From Natronococcus sp. AD-5 (GTDB lineage Archaea; Halobacteriota; Halobacteria; Halobacteriales; Natrialbaceae), in contig NZ_CP132294.1 of assembly GCF_030734285.1 (NCBI RefSeq), positions 1,922,001-1,986,000 of the forward strand: a stretch of DNA of 64,000 nucleotides. Direction: 5' to 3'. A program made the position numbers and the translations under genes. Below, piece by piece: positions 48,124 through 56,093 of this stretch (positions within the stretch are counted from its first letter, which is position 1; every line of letters begins with the position of its first letter). The notes below the pieces were generated by a model that was not told where the DNA came from, ran no database searches, and saw nothing but the letters and a program-made list of their open reading frames with translations.

Positions 48124-48596
48124 CAACAGCGGTTGATACAAACGCCCTTCTTGAGATTCTGTACGAGGACGACTATACTGACGCCAGCGAAGCGGCACTT
48201 CGGCGCGCCTACCAAGAAGGGCAAGTTGTTATCACGTCGATCGTATACGCTGAACTCGCAGCAGATGGCCACTTCGAGACCGCGTCCGAACTCGATCAGT
48301 TCCTCGAGGACCTCAGTATTCAACTCGTTGAGCCGTCACGGGAGGCACTGTTCCAGGCGGGTGAGCGGTTCCAGCGGTATACTGAACGGCGACCAGACGG
48401 GCTGCAGTGTCCGTCGTGCGGGACGAAACAGACAGTCAATTGCGAGGAGTGTAGTGACGATCTTGCCCCCCGTCAGCATATCGCTGCGGACTTCGTCATC
48501 GGTAGCCACGCGACCGTCGACGGTGAGGCGTTGGTTAGCTTCGATACGGCCTTCTACGAGACATATTTTCCGTCCTTGACTGTGTATCCCGAGTGA
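48120..48596 (+). CDS. PIN-domain toxin (VapC-like) with zinc-ribbon insert
   Basis: The product has 158 residues from a GTG start. PIN-domain acidic residues are D6 (VDTNALLEIL), E45 (VYAELA), D124 (HIAADFVIG) and D142 (FDTAFY), so the metal-dependent ribonuclease site is complete. Between the second and third of these sits an inserted zinc ribbon with C97, C100, C108 and C111 (CPSCG and CEEC). Toxins of this group cut RNA, often tRNA or rRNA, when not bound by the antitoxin. The insert could add RNA contact or control; that is inference. Confidence 0.88.
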   Translation: MTTAVDTNALLEILYEDDYTDASEAALRRAYQEGQVVITSIVYAELAADGHFETASELDQFLEDLSIQLVEPSREALFQAGERFQRYTERRPDGLQCPSCGTKQTVNCEECSDDLAPRQHIAADFVIGSHATVDGEALVSFDTAFYETYFPSLTVYPE

Positions 48597-48994
48597 TAGA
48601 GACTTTGAGCGCATCCCTGCGTCTTTAGGCGCGGGTCGAGCGGGAGGCCCGGTGCACCATCCGCCGTCGGTGGCCGGATTGGATGTCCTCTAGAATTGTT
48701 TTGGCCCCAACTCGCCAGCGCGGCGAACACCAGCAGGGGCGCGGCATAAATGAGGAACTGCGTCGGTGTTCCTGACGTCCCGGGGAAGAGGTCCCAGACG
48801 GTGTTCGCGCCGATAATCGCGAACCTCCCCAGCAAAACGGCGCCGACGGCGTTGCGGGCAGTGCGATCGCTGGCTCGAGCCAGCCATAGCGCGCCGGCGC
48901 CCATGACGACGATCCAGGCGAGGAACAGGCCCGGTTTGGTGGCTAGATCCTCAGTCAGTGGGTACCTCGAGATCAGTACAGGAAGCGAACGCAC
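48554..48994 (-). CDS. Truncated membrane protein
   Basis: The frame of 146 codons from a GTG contains three hydrophobic segments (LFLAWIVVMGAGALWLA, AVGAVLLGRFAIIGANTV, FLIYAAPLLVFAALASWG). After these it runs into the mobile-element hairpin (DPRLKTQGCAQ), and the last 40 codons are not protein-like. The gene is therefore probably cut off at its 3' end. I do not recognise the family. Confidence 0.5.
   Translation of the reverse strand: MRSLPVLISRYPLTEDLATKPGLFLAWIVVMGAGALWLARASDRTARNAVGAVLLGRFAIIGANTVWDLFPGTSGTPTQFLIYAAPLLVFAALASWGQNNSRGHPIRPPTADGAPGLPLDPRLKTQGCAQSLYHSGYTVKDGKYVS
48602..48645. repeat. Solitary IS200/IS605-type hairpin end
   Basis: On the minus strand GACCCGCGCCTAAAGACGCAGGGATGCGC contains the stem of the CCCGCGCC-TAAA type seen at 56108-56133. 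It lies between the toxin gene and a truncated membrane-protein gene, which it may have disrupted. Confidence 0.45.
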
Positions 48995-49212
48995 GTGTCG
49001 ACAGACACTCCGTGAACACGGTTCGTGACCGACTTCATTCGTCTCTCGGATGTATCCGTAGTTGCTATCAAAAGACCGTTACATCTGCCGAACGTGTGAC
49101 TGTGAATTTCACTACCGAACGACACAACACCCGAATATCCCCACTGGGACTCATCCCTTATTGACTGTGCTGGATCGTATCCTCAATGAGAATCGAGTTG
49201 TACTTCCGTCGA

Positions 49213-49398
49213 TCAGTTCGTCTTCCGCTGGACGCGTAGCTGCGATCCTCGAGTCTTGCTCGAATGGTCCACCCCACCCCCGTCGTGAAGCTCGCGGTAC
49301 GTCGTACAGTCGGGACAGCCGTGAACCTCGCCGTCGACACCGAACACCCGGATGAAATCGCGGGTGACGTACTCACCTCAGTCGCCACAGGTTGGCAT
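49213..49398 (-). pseudogene. DUF7563-type small zinc protein with in-frame TGA
   Basis: The minus-strand frame from the ATG at 49398 reads MPTCGD*GEYVTRDFIRVFG, then VDGEVHGCPDCTTYRELHDG and continues to a stop at 49213. The pattern CxxC...VRVFG...GCPDC is that of haloarchaeal DUF7563 zinc-ribbon proteins. The second Cys of the first CxxC is encoded by TGA, a single-base change from TGC or TGT, and truncates the product after six residues. The rest of the gene is undamaged, so the mutation looks recent. It is not in standard ORF calls because of the stop. Confidence 0.6.
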
Positions 49399-49547
49399 AG
49401 GATAATCCTTCGCATCCAGTCACTAATAACCGTGGTGACGAATGTAATATTTCACCAGTCAGACCATCGCTATCGTGGCGAGCGCAAGCCATCCCACTCG
49501 GTTCGGGACGTCGCCGGCTCTCGGTCACCGCTAGTGGGCTCGCACGC

Positions 49548-49601
49548 GGGTTCGAACCCAGTTCATCGTTGCCAATCACCCAAAATATCTAGTTGGCAAC
49601 G
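49548..49601. promoter_or_regulatory. Two perfect palindromes
   Basis: GGGTTCGAACCC (49548-49559) is a 12-bp perfect palindrome. CGTTGCCAA (49567-49575) and TTGGCAACG (49593-49601) form a 9-bp perfect inverted repeat with a 17-nt AT-rich spacer. They lie upstream of the small zinc-ribbon gene at 49769 and could bind a dimeric regulator or form RNA structure. Confidence 0.35.
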
Positions 49602-49768
49602 TCTCAGGAGGGGGGCGCTAGCGACGCTTCTTTCGGTTCGCATCCGCTGGCGGTCTCGAAGCCTGGATTGCCCAACTAGCTCGCCGAATCCGTCGCTCTA
49701 TGATAGATTATTATTGAATTACTATATTTGTAGTCAAGGTTTATACTTGTACAGCGGAACGATCATCT

Positions 49769-49900
49769 ATGGCCCGAAGCGGATCGCCTCCCTCCCAACT
49801 CGAATGTCAGGACTGTCCATACATCACCACGAAGCGATCACACCCCCCGGTCTGTCCCCGATGTGGCGGGAAGATCGCGGACAGTCCCTATTTCTGCTGA
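49769..49900 (+). CDS. 43-residue zinc-ribbon protein
   Basis: This short frame was read directly. The product begins MARSGSPPSQLECQDCPYIT and continues KRSHPPVCPRCGGKIADS, ending PYFC. The four cysteines of CQDC and CPRC make a complete zinc ribbon. A strong AT-rich promoter (TAGATTATTATTGAATTACTA around 49702-49722 and GGTTTATACTTG at 49739) precedes it. Similar tiny zinc-finger proteins are common in haloarchaea and mostly uncharacterised; some bind nucleic acids. Confidence 0.6.
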   Translation: MARSGSPPSQLECQDCPYITTKRSHPPVCPRCGGKIADSPYFC

Positions 49901-50110
49901 ATTGAACGCGTTTAGGAGTCGATTCGTCGCAGCTGGCGACACGATTATCTCGAGCGCTTTCTCAGCCGAGGATACCTACGAGAGCGGTCCATCTCACGGC
50001 GGATGGAGTGCTCATACTAGCAACGGGAGTCCTGGCGCCGTCCGACCTGTCGATCAAGAGCGGTGCACTAGGATACTGCTGGACTCCGACAATCTGTAAC
50101 GATACCCGCA

Positions 50111-50278
50111 CTACGATTCCTGAACAAGCGGCTCGTCCCACTCCTGGGTGGCGCGATCCCAGTCGATGAATTGGGCGACGCCCTCGTGGCTGTCGGTCGT
50201 CAGTTCGTTCCCACCAGGTCGGTCGCCGTCGAGATGTTCGCGTGGGAAGACAGCAGTGCGGTCAGCCGAGTCGATCAT
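50111..50278 (-). CDS. 55-residue protein, second of a coupled small-ORF pair
   Basis: The ATG at 50278 overlaps the stop of the previous small ORF by 4 nt (ATGA). The product is acidic and polar (VFPREHLDGDRPGGNELT, DWDRATQEWDEPLVQES) with no hydrophobic segment. The family is not recognised. Coupling to a small hydrophobic protein suggests the two are made together. Confidence 0.4.
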   Translation of the reverse strand: MIDSADRTAVFPREHLDGDRPGGNELTTDSHEGVAQFIDWDRATQEWDEPLVQES

Positions 50279-50385
50279 CGAACAACTCCTTGGACGGCGA
50301 GATCGCCGATCATGTAGAGCGCTATGGTAGTGATGGAATGTGCAAAACCTAGCTGGTGGCACATCTTTTTGCTATGCCAAGTCAT
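50275..50385 (-). CDS. 36-residue single-helix protein, first of a coupled pair
   Basis: The product starts MTWHSKKMCHQLGFAHSITT and ends IALYMIGDLAVQGVVR, with one amphipathic to hydrophobic helix. It overlaps the next small ORF by 4 nt. Such size and layout fit a membrane micro-protein, but no relative is recognised and the call rests on the ATGA coupling and composition. Confidence 0.35.
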   Translation of the reverse strand: MTWHSKKMCHQLGFAHSITTIALYMIGDLAVQGVVR

Positions 50386-50399
50386 GTCACCCTCTGTAG

Positions 50400-50842
50400 A
50401 CGCAACTCCATGTGAGCGTCTACACGCAGTCGAGCGAAATCGTAGTGGTGGCCACTGATCGTCAGTGGCCGAGAGTACCTTTCGAAAAGCGGCGCCCTTG
50501 CTGGCTCGATCCTCCAACTGCACCCAGTACCTGATCGCCGCTTTTTATTAACTCATCTCCAGATCGTAGAAGATCACCATCTAGTACGCCAACACCAGGA
50601 CGAACAAACCTGATCAATCAGGTCTCGACTCGATTTGGCTGGCGGTCACAGCGCCGAGGGTGGGTCGACCGGCACCGCCACGGAGACCGCCGGCCGGAAG
50701 AAACTCAGAATTACCGGATGGTAATCTCGTTAGTATTGAAAGGTAATCGAATCGATGGAAAATCGGCTTCGTTCGAGAATAAAAGGTGTGAGTGATATTG
50801 TCTGTTACAACATATTTCTGGCTCCGTGTGGTGGGGGGAGCA
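50400..50842. other. Intergenic stretch, no gene recognised
   Basis: Short frames only. AT-rich patches at 50540-50560 and 50800-50820 may be promoters, the second for the zinc-finger gene that follows. Confidence 0.35.
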
Positions 50843-51019
50843 ATGACCTCGAACAGCCTCTACTGTCCGTGTTGTGAGCGGCGAATACGGCACGAGTCAA
50901 ACCTCTACTACCACCTCATGACCAAACACCACCGGAGCGAGTTGAGTACCGCCGTTATCGCACTCCTTCACGCACGGGTGGAACGAACCCGAACCGAAGA
51001 ACCCCTGGCGCCGAAGTGA
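50843..51019 (+). CDS. Small C2H2-type zinc-finger protein
   Basis: The ATG at 50843 gives 58 residues; the frame is open from 50792 without a good start. The body is one zinc finger: CPCCERRIRHESNLYYHLM with TKHH, that is C-x2-C-x12-H-x3-5-H. The tail is helical (STAVIALLHARVERTRTEE). Single C2H2-like fingers of this kind occur in haloarchaea, where one family member has been linked to regulation of growth or biofilm; the function here is not known. Confidence 0.7.
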   Translation: MTSNSLYCPCCERRIRHESNLYYHLMTKHHRSELSTAVIALLHARVERTRTEEPLAPK

Positions 51020-51349
51020 ACCTCTCTTTTCAGTGTTCGGAAGCGGGAGCGCCGTGCAGCCGCCGGTTCCCGCGCCAGTTCGCCGGATACTGAGCAGCCG
51101 ACGTCTCTGTGGGGTCACCACGGTCGACTCGCCCGCTGGCGCCCCTGTCGTCCGATCGAGGGGCGATGGGGCGCGGAGCGACGCCGACCGATGCTGACTC
51201 CCGACTCGCAGAACGATTTTCACTGCCGAGCGTCGCGCCCGCAATGTTGGCCGCGTAACGGTTGGTTGCGGATTACCGTCTGGCGGGGCGTGCGCGGTCT
51301 TCCGTGAAACGGTCGGAATCGACAAATAGATTCTAGACGTGCAACGGCT

Positions 51350-51928
51350 ATGGTCGTTGACGCCTGGACCCGGCTGGGGGCGGCGATGATGGAGCACTCA
51401 CTTGAGGCCAACCGGGCTATTTTCTCGGCGTTCGCCACTGAACCGACTCAGACGGACCAGCCGCCGGGGAACACCGCCGTCGCGTTCGACCGGGACGACT
51501 GGACGTTCGACCGATCCGTCGAAGAGGCCGCCGCGATCACGGTCGGTGATACGGTGACGTTCTCGAAAGTTCTCGACGAGGAAGACGTCCGAGTCTTCTC
51601 GAGCGTTTCGGGTGACTCGAGTCATCTCCATCTCGACGCCGAGTACGCCGCCGAGACACGGTTCGGCGAGCGCATCGTCCATGGGACACTGGCGGCCGGC
51701 CTCATCAGTGCTGCACTCGCCCGCCTTCCCGGGTGCACGATCTACCTCTCGCAGGATCTCGAGTTTCTCGCCCCGGTCCGAATCGGTGCTCGCGTGAGCG
51801 CCACCGTTGAAGTCGTCGAGGCGCTCGGCGCCGATCAGTATCGGCTATCGACAACTGTCGTCGACGAGGAGACGACCGTTCTCGACGGCGAGGCCGTGGT
51901 CCTGATCGACGAGCAGCCGGCCCCGTAG
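51350..51928 (+). CDS. MaoC-family (R)-specific enoyl hydratase-like protein
   Basis: The product has 192 residues. A helical leader of about 35 residues (AMMEHSLEANRAIFSAF) precedes a single hot-dog domain. The hydratase-2 motif is present: FSSVSGDSSHLHLDAEYAAE with the catalytic Asp and His, then IVHGTLAAGLISAAL. The helical leader recalls phasin-like segments in proteins of the polyhydroxyalkanoate pathway, where MaoC/PhaJ proteins supply (R)-3-hydroxyacyl-CoA. The reductase at 37411-38211 acts on the same type of substrate, but the two genes are 13 kb apart. Confidence 0.87.
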   Translation: MVVDAWTRLGAAMMEHSLEANRAIFSAFATEPTQTDQPPGNTAVAFDRDDWTFDRSVEEAAAITVGDTVTFSKVLDEEDVRVFSSVSGDSSHLHLDAEYAAETRFGERIVHGTLAAGLISAALARLPGCTIYLSQDLEFLAPVRIGARVSATVEVVEALGADQYRLSTTVVDEETTVLDGEAVVLIDEQPAP

Positions 51929-51930
51929 TG

Positions 51931-52060
51931 ACGCCCTCACGGCTGTCGGTCGACGGCTTGTATCCTAGCAACTCGTTGGCGTTCGAGCTGTCGGCGTGGG
52001 TGTGGTCGGCGTCGCCCTCGAAGGTGTCGCCGAACTCGAGCATCGCGAGCGGTGCTCTTG
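51931..52060 (-). pseudogene. C-terminal fragment of an epimerase-type gene
   Basis: The minus strand reads LEFGDTFEGDADHTHADSSN and NANELLGYKPSTDSREGV, the usual end of nucleotide-sugar epimerases (ADV..A...LGY.P...L.EG). The fragment ends at the stop of the MaoC gene on the other strand and lacks the NAD-binding domain. Confidence 0.6.
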
Positions 52061-52074
52061 GGGCGGGAGGTCGG

Positions 52075-52540
52075 TCACTCGAGGGGCTGTTGGGACTCGA
52101 CCGGCCGTGCACCGGCTCTGTAGCCGTCGTAGACCGACTGCGCCCACTCGCGGCCCGCCGGTGCGTCGGTGCTGATGTCGACGCCGTCGTCGATCAGTCG
52201 GCGGAGCACCTCGAAACAGGGCTCCATCAGGGCCACCCAGGGCGAAGAAATCGGACCGTGGTCGCCGTCCGGAGCAGCGACTCGAGTCGGTTCACCGGCC
52301 GGTACGGAACGTCGGGTTCGGCGACGGTGACGGTCAGCTCGGTCAGCGTCTCGAGCGGGAACTCGCCGACCTCGTCGGGGAGCCAGCGCCAGACGTCGCG
52401 TAGCTCTCGCTCGGGTTCGACCCGTTCGACCAGGTTTTCCATCCCGGCGGCGATCCGCCTCGAGACCGACAGCCGGCTCGACGCCGCGGGAGACGCAGGC
52501 TTCACCGTGACCGCTCGATCGTCACGGTCGGCGGCGTCTC
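52075..52540 (-). pseudogene. Broken transcription regulator (FilR1/HTH-associated domain)
   Basis: Minus-strand frames give AAGMENLVERVEPERELRDV, WRWLPDEVGEFPLETLTELT and VTVAEPDVPYRPVNRLESLL with TATTVRFLRPGW. After a frameshift near 52225 it continues with ALMEPCFEVLRRLIDDGVDI and APAGREWAQSVYDGYRAGA to a stop at 52075. These pieces match haloarchaeal winged-helix regulators with a FilR1-type sensor domain (conserved PYRPVN). The DNA-binding domain is missing and the sensor is internally shortened. Confidence 0.6.
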
Positions 52541-52588
52541 GTACCGGTGGGCGGTACAGCCAAGTCCCTGGCCCGGCAACCGCTGCGT

Positions 52589-52951
52589 ATGCCTCCGGAT
52601 TCCGACCGCTCCGAGGAGCCCGACCCGATCGAGACGGATCCGACGGACACACTCGACCTCGCACATCCCGAGGCGATCCAGCTCGGTGTCACGCGCGGTG
52701 AGACCAATCTCGAGATCGGCCCGCCGCGAGACTATCCCGACCGGGCGGACGTCTCGGTCCGTCCGGCGGACGGTTGCGTGGTGCTGAGCGTCGACGCGAT
52801 GGCTGGCGACCACGGGAGGGGCCACATCGACGCGACGCTGACGCCCGCAGAGGGCCGCCAGCTGTCGGCGCAACTCGCCGAGGTCGTCCGCTGGATGACC
52901 GAGGACGACTCCGCCGAGGACGACACCGAAGCAGGTCGCGGAACGAATTAA
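52589..52951 (+). CDS. Conserved haloarchaeal protein of unknown function
   Basis: The ATG at 52589 gives 120 residues (frame open from 52547). The central part (VSVRPADGCVVLSVDAMAGD, IDATLTPAEGRQLSAQLAEV) alternates beta strands and a helix and is likely a small alpha/beta fold; the tail is acidic. Codon use and pI fit a genuine haloarchaeal gene. No function is known to me. Confidence 0.6.
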   Translation: MPPDSDRSEEPDPIETDPTDTLDLAHPEAIQLGVTRGETNLEIGPPRDYPDRADVSVRPADGCVVLSVDAMAGDHGRGHIDATLTPAEGRQLSAQLAEVVRWMTEDDSAEDDTEAGRGTN

Positions 52952-53101
52952 ACCCGGTAGCAATCGGAGACCTCGCGCAGAACGAGGCGTCCTTTGCTCT
53001 GACCCGATTCGCCCCTCGCTCTCTTCTCGAATCGATGAGGTCGCGAAAGCCTGGGGGAGAGAGCGGCATGCAACTGTACTGGCCGCGCCCCACTCCCCGG
53101 T

Positions 53102-53567
53102 GTGCCCAACGACTGCTGGCAATGTAGGGCCGAGATCGACGGCGAGGAGACGAAGGGGGTGTGGCTCAAGCGCGACCACTGCAGCGGGTACGCACGAACT
53201 CATCGTCGGTCGGCCGGTCGCCTCGGTGGTGAACGTTACGCGCGGACCCGGGACGGACGACACAGCGTACACCGTCGGCGTCCGGGTGAGTTCCGAGACG
53301 TCGGCGCGAAGACACTCCAGTCGCGCTCGTCTCGAACACGGGAGAACGGCGCAGTCACCGCGACGAGGGCCGGAAACGGATGGGGGTCCGATTGCAGCTC
53401 GGTCACGAGCGTCTCGAGTGTCCACCCACGAGTAGTTGAGCCTACGGTACCGAAGAGAACACGGTGAGCCGCTTCAGAAGAACCGAGATTTCTATCCCGC
53501 GCTGGTTGATGCACTCTCTGAAGACGAGGATATAGAGACAGTTCTCGGTCTATCCAGCGACAAATAG
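53102..53567 (+). pseudogene. Decayed coding remnants
   Basis: Three pieces of coding character occur on the plus strand in different frames: PNDCWQCRAEIDGEETKGVW from a GTG at 53102, HELIVGRPVASVVNVTRGPG near 53200, and EPLQKNRDFYPALVDALSED to a stop at 53567. They cannot be joined into one recognised protein. The first has a CWQC pair and may have been a small zinc protein. Confidence 0.35.
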
Positions 53568-53622
53568 GCCTATTTGAGGGAAACCTTTACAGAATATATC
53601 GTCCGCACTGGTTTATGGAATA

Positions 53623-53840
53623 TCAGTAGTCGGTCAGCCATTCCGGCCCACCGTAAGCACCGACGTAGCAATACCAGCGGACAGGCTCTTCGCGTTTGTT
53701 CCGGATAGCCTCCTCGAGTAAGACACACTCCGACGATTGACAGCTCTGTTTGTAGTCAGGTTGTTGTCACTCTGGGGAGAACCGGCTCTGAATTCCGTTG
53801 TCTCACTGTGGACAGAAAGAGCGGTGGCTCGAACAATCGG
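53623..53840 (-). pseudogene. Broken small zinc-ribbon-type protein, copy 1
   Basis: The minus-strand frame reads SHRSFCPQ*DNGIQSRFSPE and, after a second stop, CQSSECVLLEEAIRNKREEP with VRWYCYVGAYGGPEWLTDY before its natural stop at 53623. The end matches copy 2 at 54407-54588 (CGESIDLEKAVPNKREEP, CYRDAYGGPTWLE). The first TGA stands where a CxxC motif would need its second Cys. Confidence 0.5.
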
Positions 53841-54406
53841 ACGGCTCCGCTTAGGGCCAATCAGTACTTGCCGGCAGTCTCGAGTTACCTCCATGCGATG
53901 GGACCGGATTCTCAAAGGCTAATCCTCGGTAACCATCCCTGTCAGTGATTCTTTCTTCCTTGGTCGCTGTTTGTATAATTCATGGGGACGATATAATATT
54001 CTCCACAATATAATGCTGTTTGCCGGTGCCAAGGGGGGATTCGGGCCATTGAGGAGTGGTGTGTCAATCAGCGAATCGTCCTCCCCTTGGTTCTCCGGCA
54101 ATACGTTTTCAGATATATTAGCTTATAAGTAGTTTGTTTAATGCGTGTATAGTCTACAATTTTGCAGTTGGAAACAAAGATGTTAGGTATTTTCTGGCAT
54201 CCCAGTGACAATATTCTCCCGAACGTGAGGAGTGATGCGTTTCATGTGCGCCAATGATACGCTTCGGATCGTTATAGATGCGTCAGACACACGCATGACG
54301 TCTGTCAGCTGCGTTTCAACTGCTTCGGGTGGTTCGCATGGAGAATTCGTTTCGGGTCGAGAATTGGCTTCGGGGGGACAAGTGGAGCACACCACCGTTT
54401 CCAGTG

Positions 54407-54588
54407 TTACTCAAGCCACGTCGGCCCACCGTATGCATCCCGATAGCAATGTCGATGAACCGGCTCCTCGCGTTTGTTCGGGACGGCTTTCTCGAGGTCA
54501 ATGCTTTCCCCGCAAAGGTCCCACTCGGCTGTGTGGCCGACCTGTCGAGCGTCCGGTGAGAGGTCCTTGGTTTCTATATACAGCTCTT
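54407..54588 (-). pseudogene. 5'-truncated small zinc-ribbon-type protein, copy 2
   Basis: The frame reads LYIETKDLSPDARQVGHTAE, then WDLCGESIDLEKAVPNKREE and PVHRHCYRDAYGGPTWLE to a stop at 54407. It has no start codon: the frame is closed by the TTAACATCCTCC end of the tnpB element at 54589. The Cys residues of DLCGE and RHCYRDAYG suggest a small zinc-binding or HNH-like treble-clef fold. The insertion of the element, or a deletion at its edge, removed the N-terminus. Confidence 0.55.
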
Positions 54589-54589
54589 A

Positions 54590-54740
54590 ACATCCTCCAC
54601 CTGCCTAAAGGCAGGGGAATCCCCAGCATGGGGAATCCGGCCTGCTACCCGAGAGGTTTCAGCCCCACTCCGCGAGCGTCGTCTGTGCGGGTTTCGCACT
54701 CGGCTCGCGGTGGGCTGTGGCACTGTCAAGAGTGCTCCCA
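54590..54740 (-). ncRNA. Predicted omega (reRNA) guide RNA of the TnpB element
   Basis: TnpB nucleases use an RNA made from the 3' end of tnpB and the adjacent right end, with the guide coming from the flanking DNA. Here that would run from the tnpB tail through the hairpin at 54603-54618, with the guide beginning at about 54588 and reading GAGCTGTATATAGAAACC. No experimental or covariation support is available; position is by analogy. Confidence 0.4.
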
Positions 54741-55891
54741 TCCCGCAGTGAGTCATCGCGTCCCGGTTTCCAAGGAACGCTCTCTCCCCACGGGTTGACG
54801 CGACCGGCGATATTCGCAGCCGCGTTGATATCTGCTTGATACTCCGTGACCCAACACTCATCGTTCGTGCATCGAAACTCCGCTTGTACCCCTCGACTCC
54901 CGACGTAGCCACACTCGTGGCACGTTCGGGACGTGTATGCTGGATTCACGTACTCAATGGGAATGCCCGCGTCGAGAGCTTTGTTCTCAATGCGTCCGGC
55001 AAGACGAGCGAACGCCCATGCGTGGAGACGCCGGTTCATGTACGTGCCGTAATCCAAGTTCTCGCGGATGTACGACAAGTCTTCGAGCACGATAACTGGA
55101 TCCTCGAAGGACTCAGCGTACTCGACGGCTTCTCGAGATGCCTTCTCGACGATGTCTGTGAGCGCGTTCTGGTAGTGGTCGAACCGTTCGTCCACTCGCC
55201 ACTCGGCAGCGTCGCGTTCTTGCAGGCGCTTGAGCGTCGTGAACATCTCCTTGCGGAGTGTCCGAGCACGCCCACCATCGTAGATATGCGGTTGAATTGG
55301 GGTGTCGTTCTGACAGGCACAGCCCGCCAGGAGCTTGGATTCGCCAATATCGAATCCAATGTAGGTGGGCTCGTCCGGTGTCTCTGGATCAGCCACTTCG
55401 TACTCGACGGTGACGTGGAGCACCCAGTTGGTTCGGTGCTGTTGCAGTCGAAACTCGCCGACCGATACGTCGCCGTCGAGAAGATCGTCCCACAGATCGC
55501 GTTGTGTGGGGTTGATTCGAAGCGGAATCCAGAAGGCGTTCCCACGCCCGGCTTGCGGAACGCGCCAGCAGAATTCGTGTGTTCGACCCTCGGAGTGGTC
55601 GAGCGACCAGCCACGGTTCGTGAACCGAACCGGGTGATCGTCGTTCAACTCCTCGGCATTGTACGTTTGACGGAGTTGGGGGACGTACTTTTTGAGCGCG
55701 TCTTTGGCGTAGGACGTGAGCGAGTAGTCAGTCACGACATCGTTGACCGCCGTTTGCGTATCTGCGCCACTGTCGAACGCTTCAGAGAGGGCGCGTCGAT
55801 ACGTCGCCACGGTGCGCTGAAGCCGCTGCTCCTTGTGCGTCATCGGCGGAGCAAGTGTGGCTTCGAGTGTTTTCGTGGCAGTCGCGGTCAC
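54659..55891 (-). CDS. tnpB: RNA-guided endonuclease TnpB
   Basis: The open frame reaches 56005, but the GTG at 55891 gives the typical start (VTATATKTLEATLAPP) and 410 residues. RuvC catalytic residues are all present: D181 in GFDIGESKL, E270 in IVLEDLSYI and D354 in YQADINAAAN. The zinc finger has C324, C327, C341 and C346 (TCHECG, CTNDEC). N-terminal helices 18-75 match the family's first domain. TnpB cuts double-stranded DNA guided by its omega RNA and helps keep the element in the genome. With an intact site it may be active. Confidence 0.93.
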   Translation of the reverse strand: MTATATKTLEATLAPPMTHKEQRLQRTVATYRRALSEAFDSGADTQTAVNDVVTDYSLTSYAKDALKKYVPQLRQTYNAEELNDDHPVRFTNRGWSLDHSEGRTHEFCWRVPQAGRGNAFWIPLRINPTQRDLWDDLLDGDVSVGEFRLQQHRTNWVLHVTVEYEVADPETPDEPTYIGFDIGESKLLAGCACQNDTPIQPHIYDGGRARTLRKEMFTTLKRLQERDAAEWRVDERFDHYQNALTDIVEKASREAVEYAESFEDPVIVLEDLSYIRENLDYGTYMNRRLHAWAFARLAGRIENKALDAGIPIEYVNPAYTSRTCHECGYVGSRGVQAEFRCTNDECWVTEYQADINAAANIAGRVNPWGESVPWKPGRDDSLRDGSTLDSATAHREPSAKPAQTTLAEWG

Positions 55892-55943
55892 ACCCTCAAT
55901 ACGCGACCGAAGCACATAAAAAACACGAAAATAACACACATAT

Positions 55944-56093
55944 ATGGGGAAGGATGTGCGTCTAACAGTCAGTGACGAACAGCATGAATGGCTCTCCAAT
56001 CTCAAAGACGAGCGGGGCTACACCTGGAAGGGCCTTCTACTGGAAGGTGCGAAGTGTTTGGATTCCAGCCAGCCACCGAGCGAAGAGAGTTGA
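55944..56093 (+). CDS. 49-residue accessory protein divergent from tnpB
   Basis: The ORF starts 52 nt from the tnpB start, on the other strand, with a TATA-like ACACATATATGGGG overlapping its start. The product reads GKDVRLTVSDEQHEWLSNLK then DERGYTWKGLLLEGAKCLDS and ends PPSEES. A beta strand followed by two helices (VRLTV..E.HEWL..LK.E.G.TWK.LL) is the pattern of ribbon-helix-helix DNA-binding proteins. I have seen similar small genes beside haloarchaeal tnpB elements. It may regulate tnpB. Confidence 0.65.
   Translation: MGKDVRLTVSDEQHEWLSNLKDERGYTWKGLLLEGAKCLDSSQPPSEES

Noticed and set aside
49213-49398. Selenocysteine-containing protein
   Set aside because: A CxxU pattern appears, but haloarchaea are not known to use selenocysteine and no insertion element or machinery is seen. 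Listed as a pseudogene, with recoding kept only as a check.
49541-49575. tRNA-like T-arm sequence GGGTTCGAACCC
   Set aside because: The stretch is a plain palindrome. The upstream bases cannot form the acceptor, D and anticodon arms, so it is not a tRNA or tRNA fragment that I can support.
54836-55975. 379-codon plus-strand frame over tnpB
   Set aside because: It mirrors the minus-strand TnpB codons and has no recognised domain, while TnpB has complete catalytic motifs.
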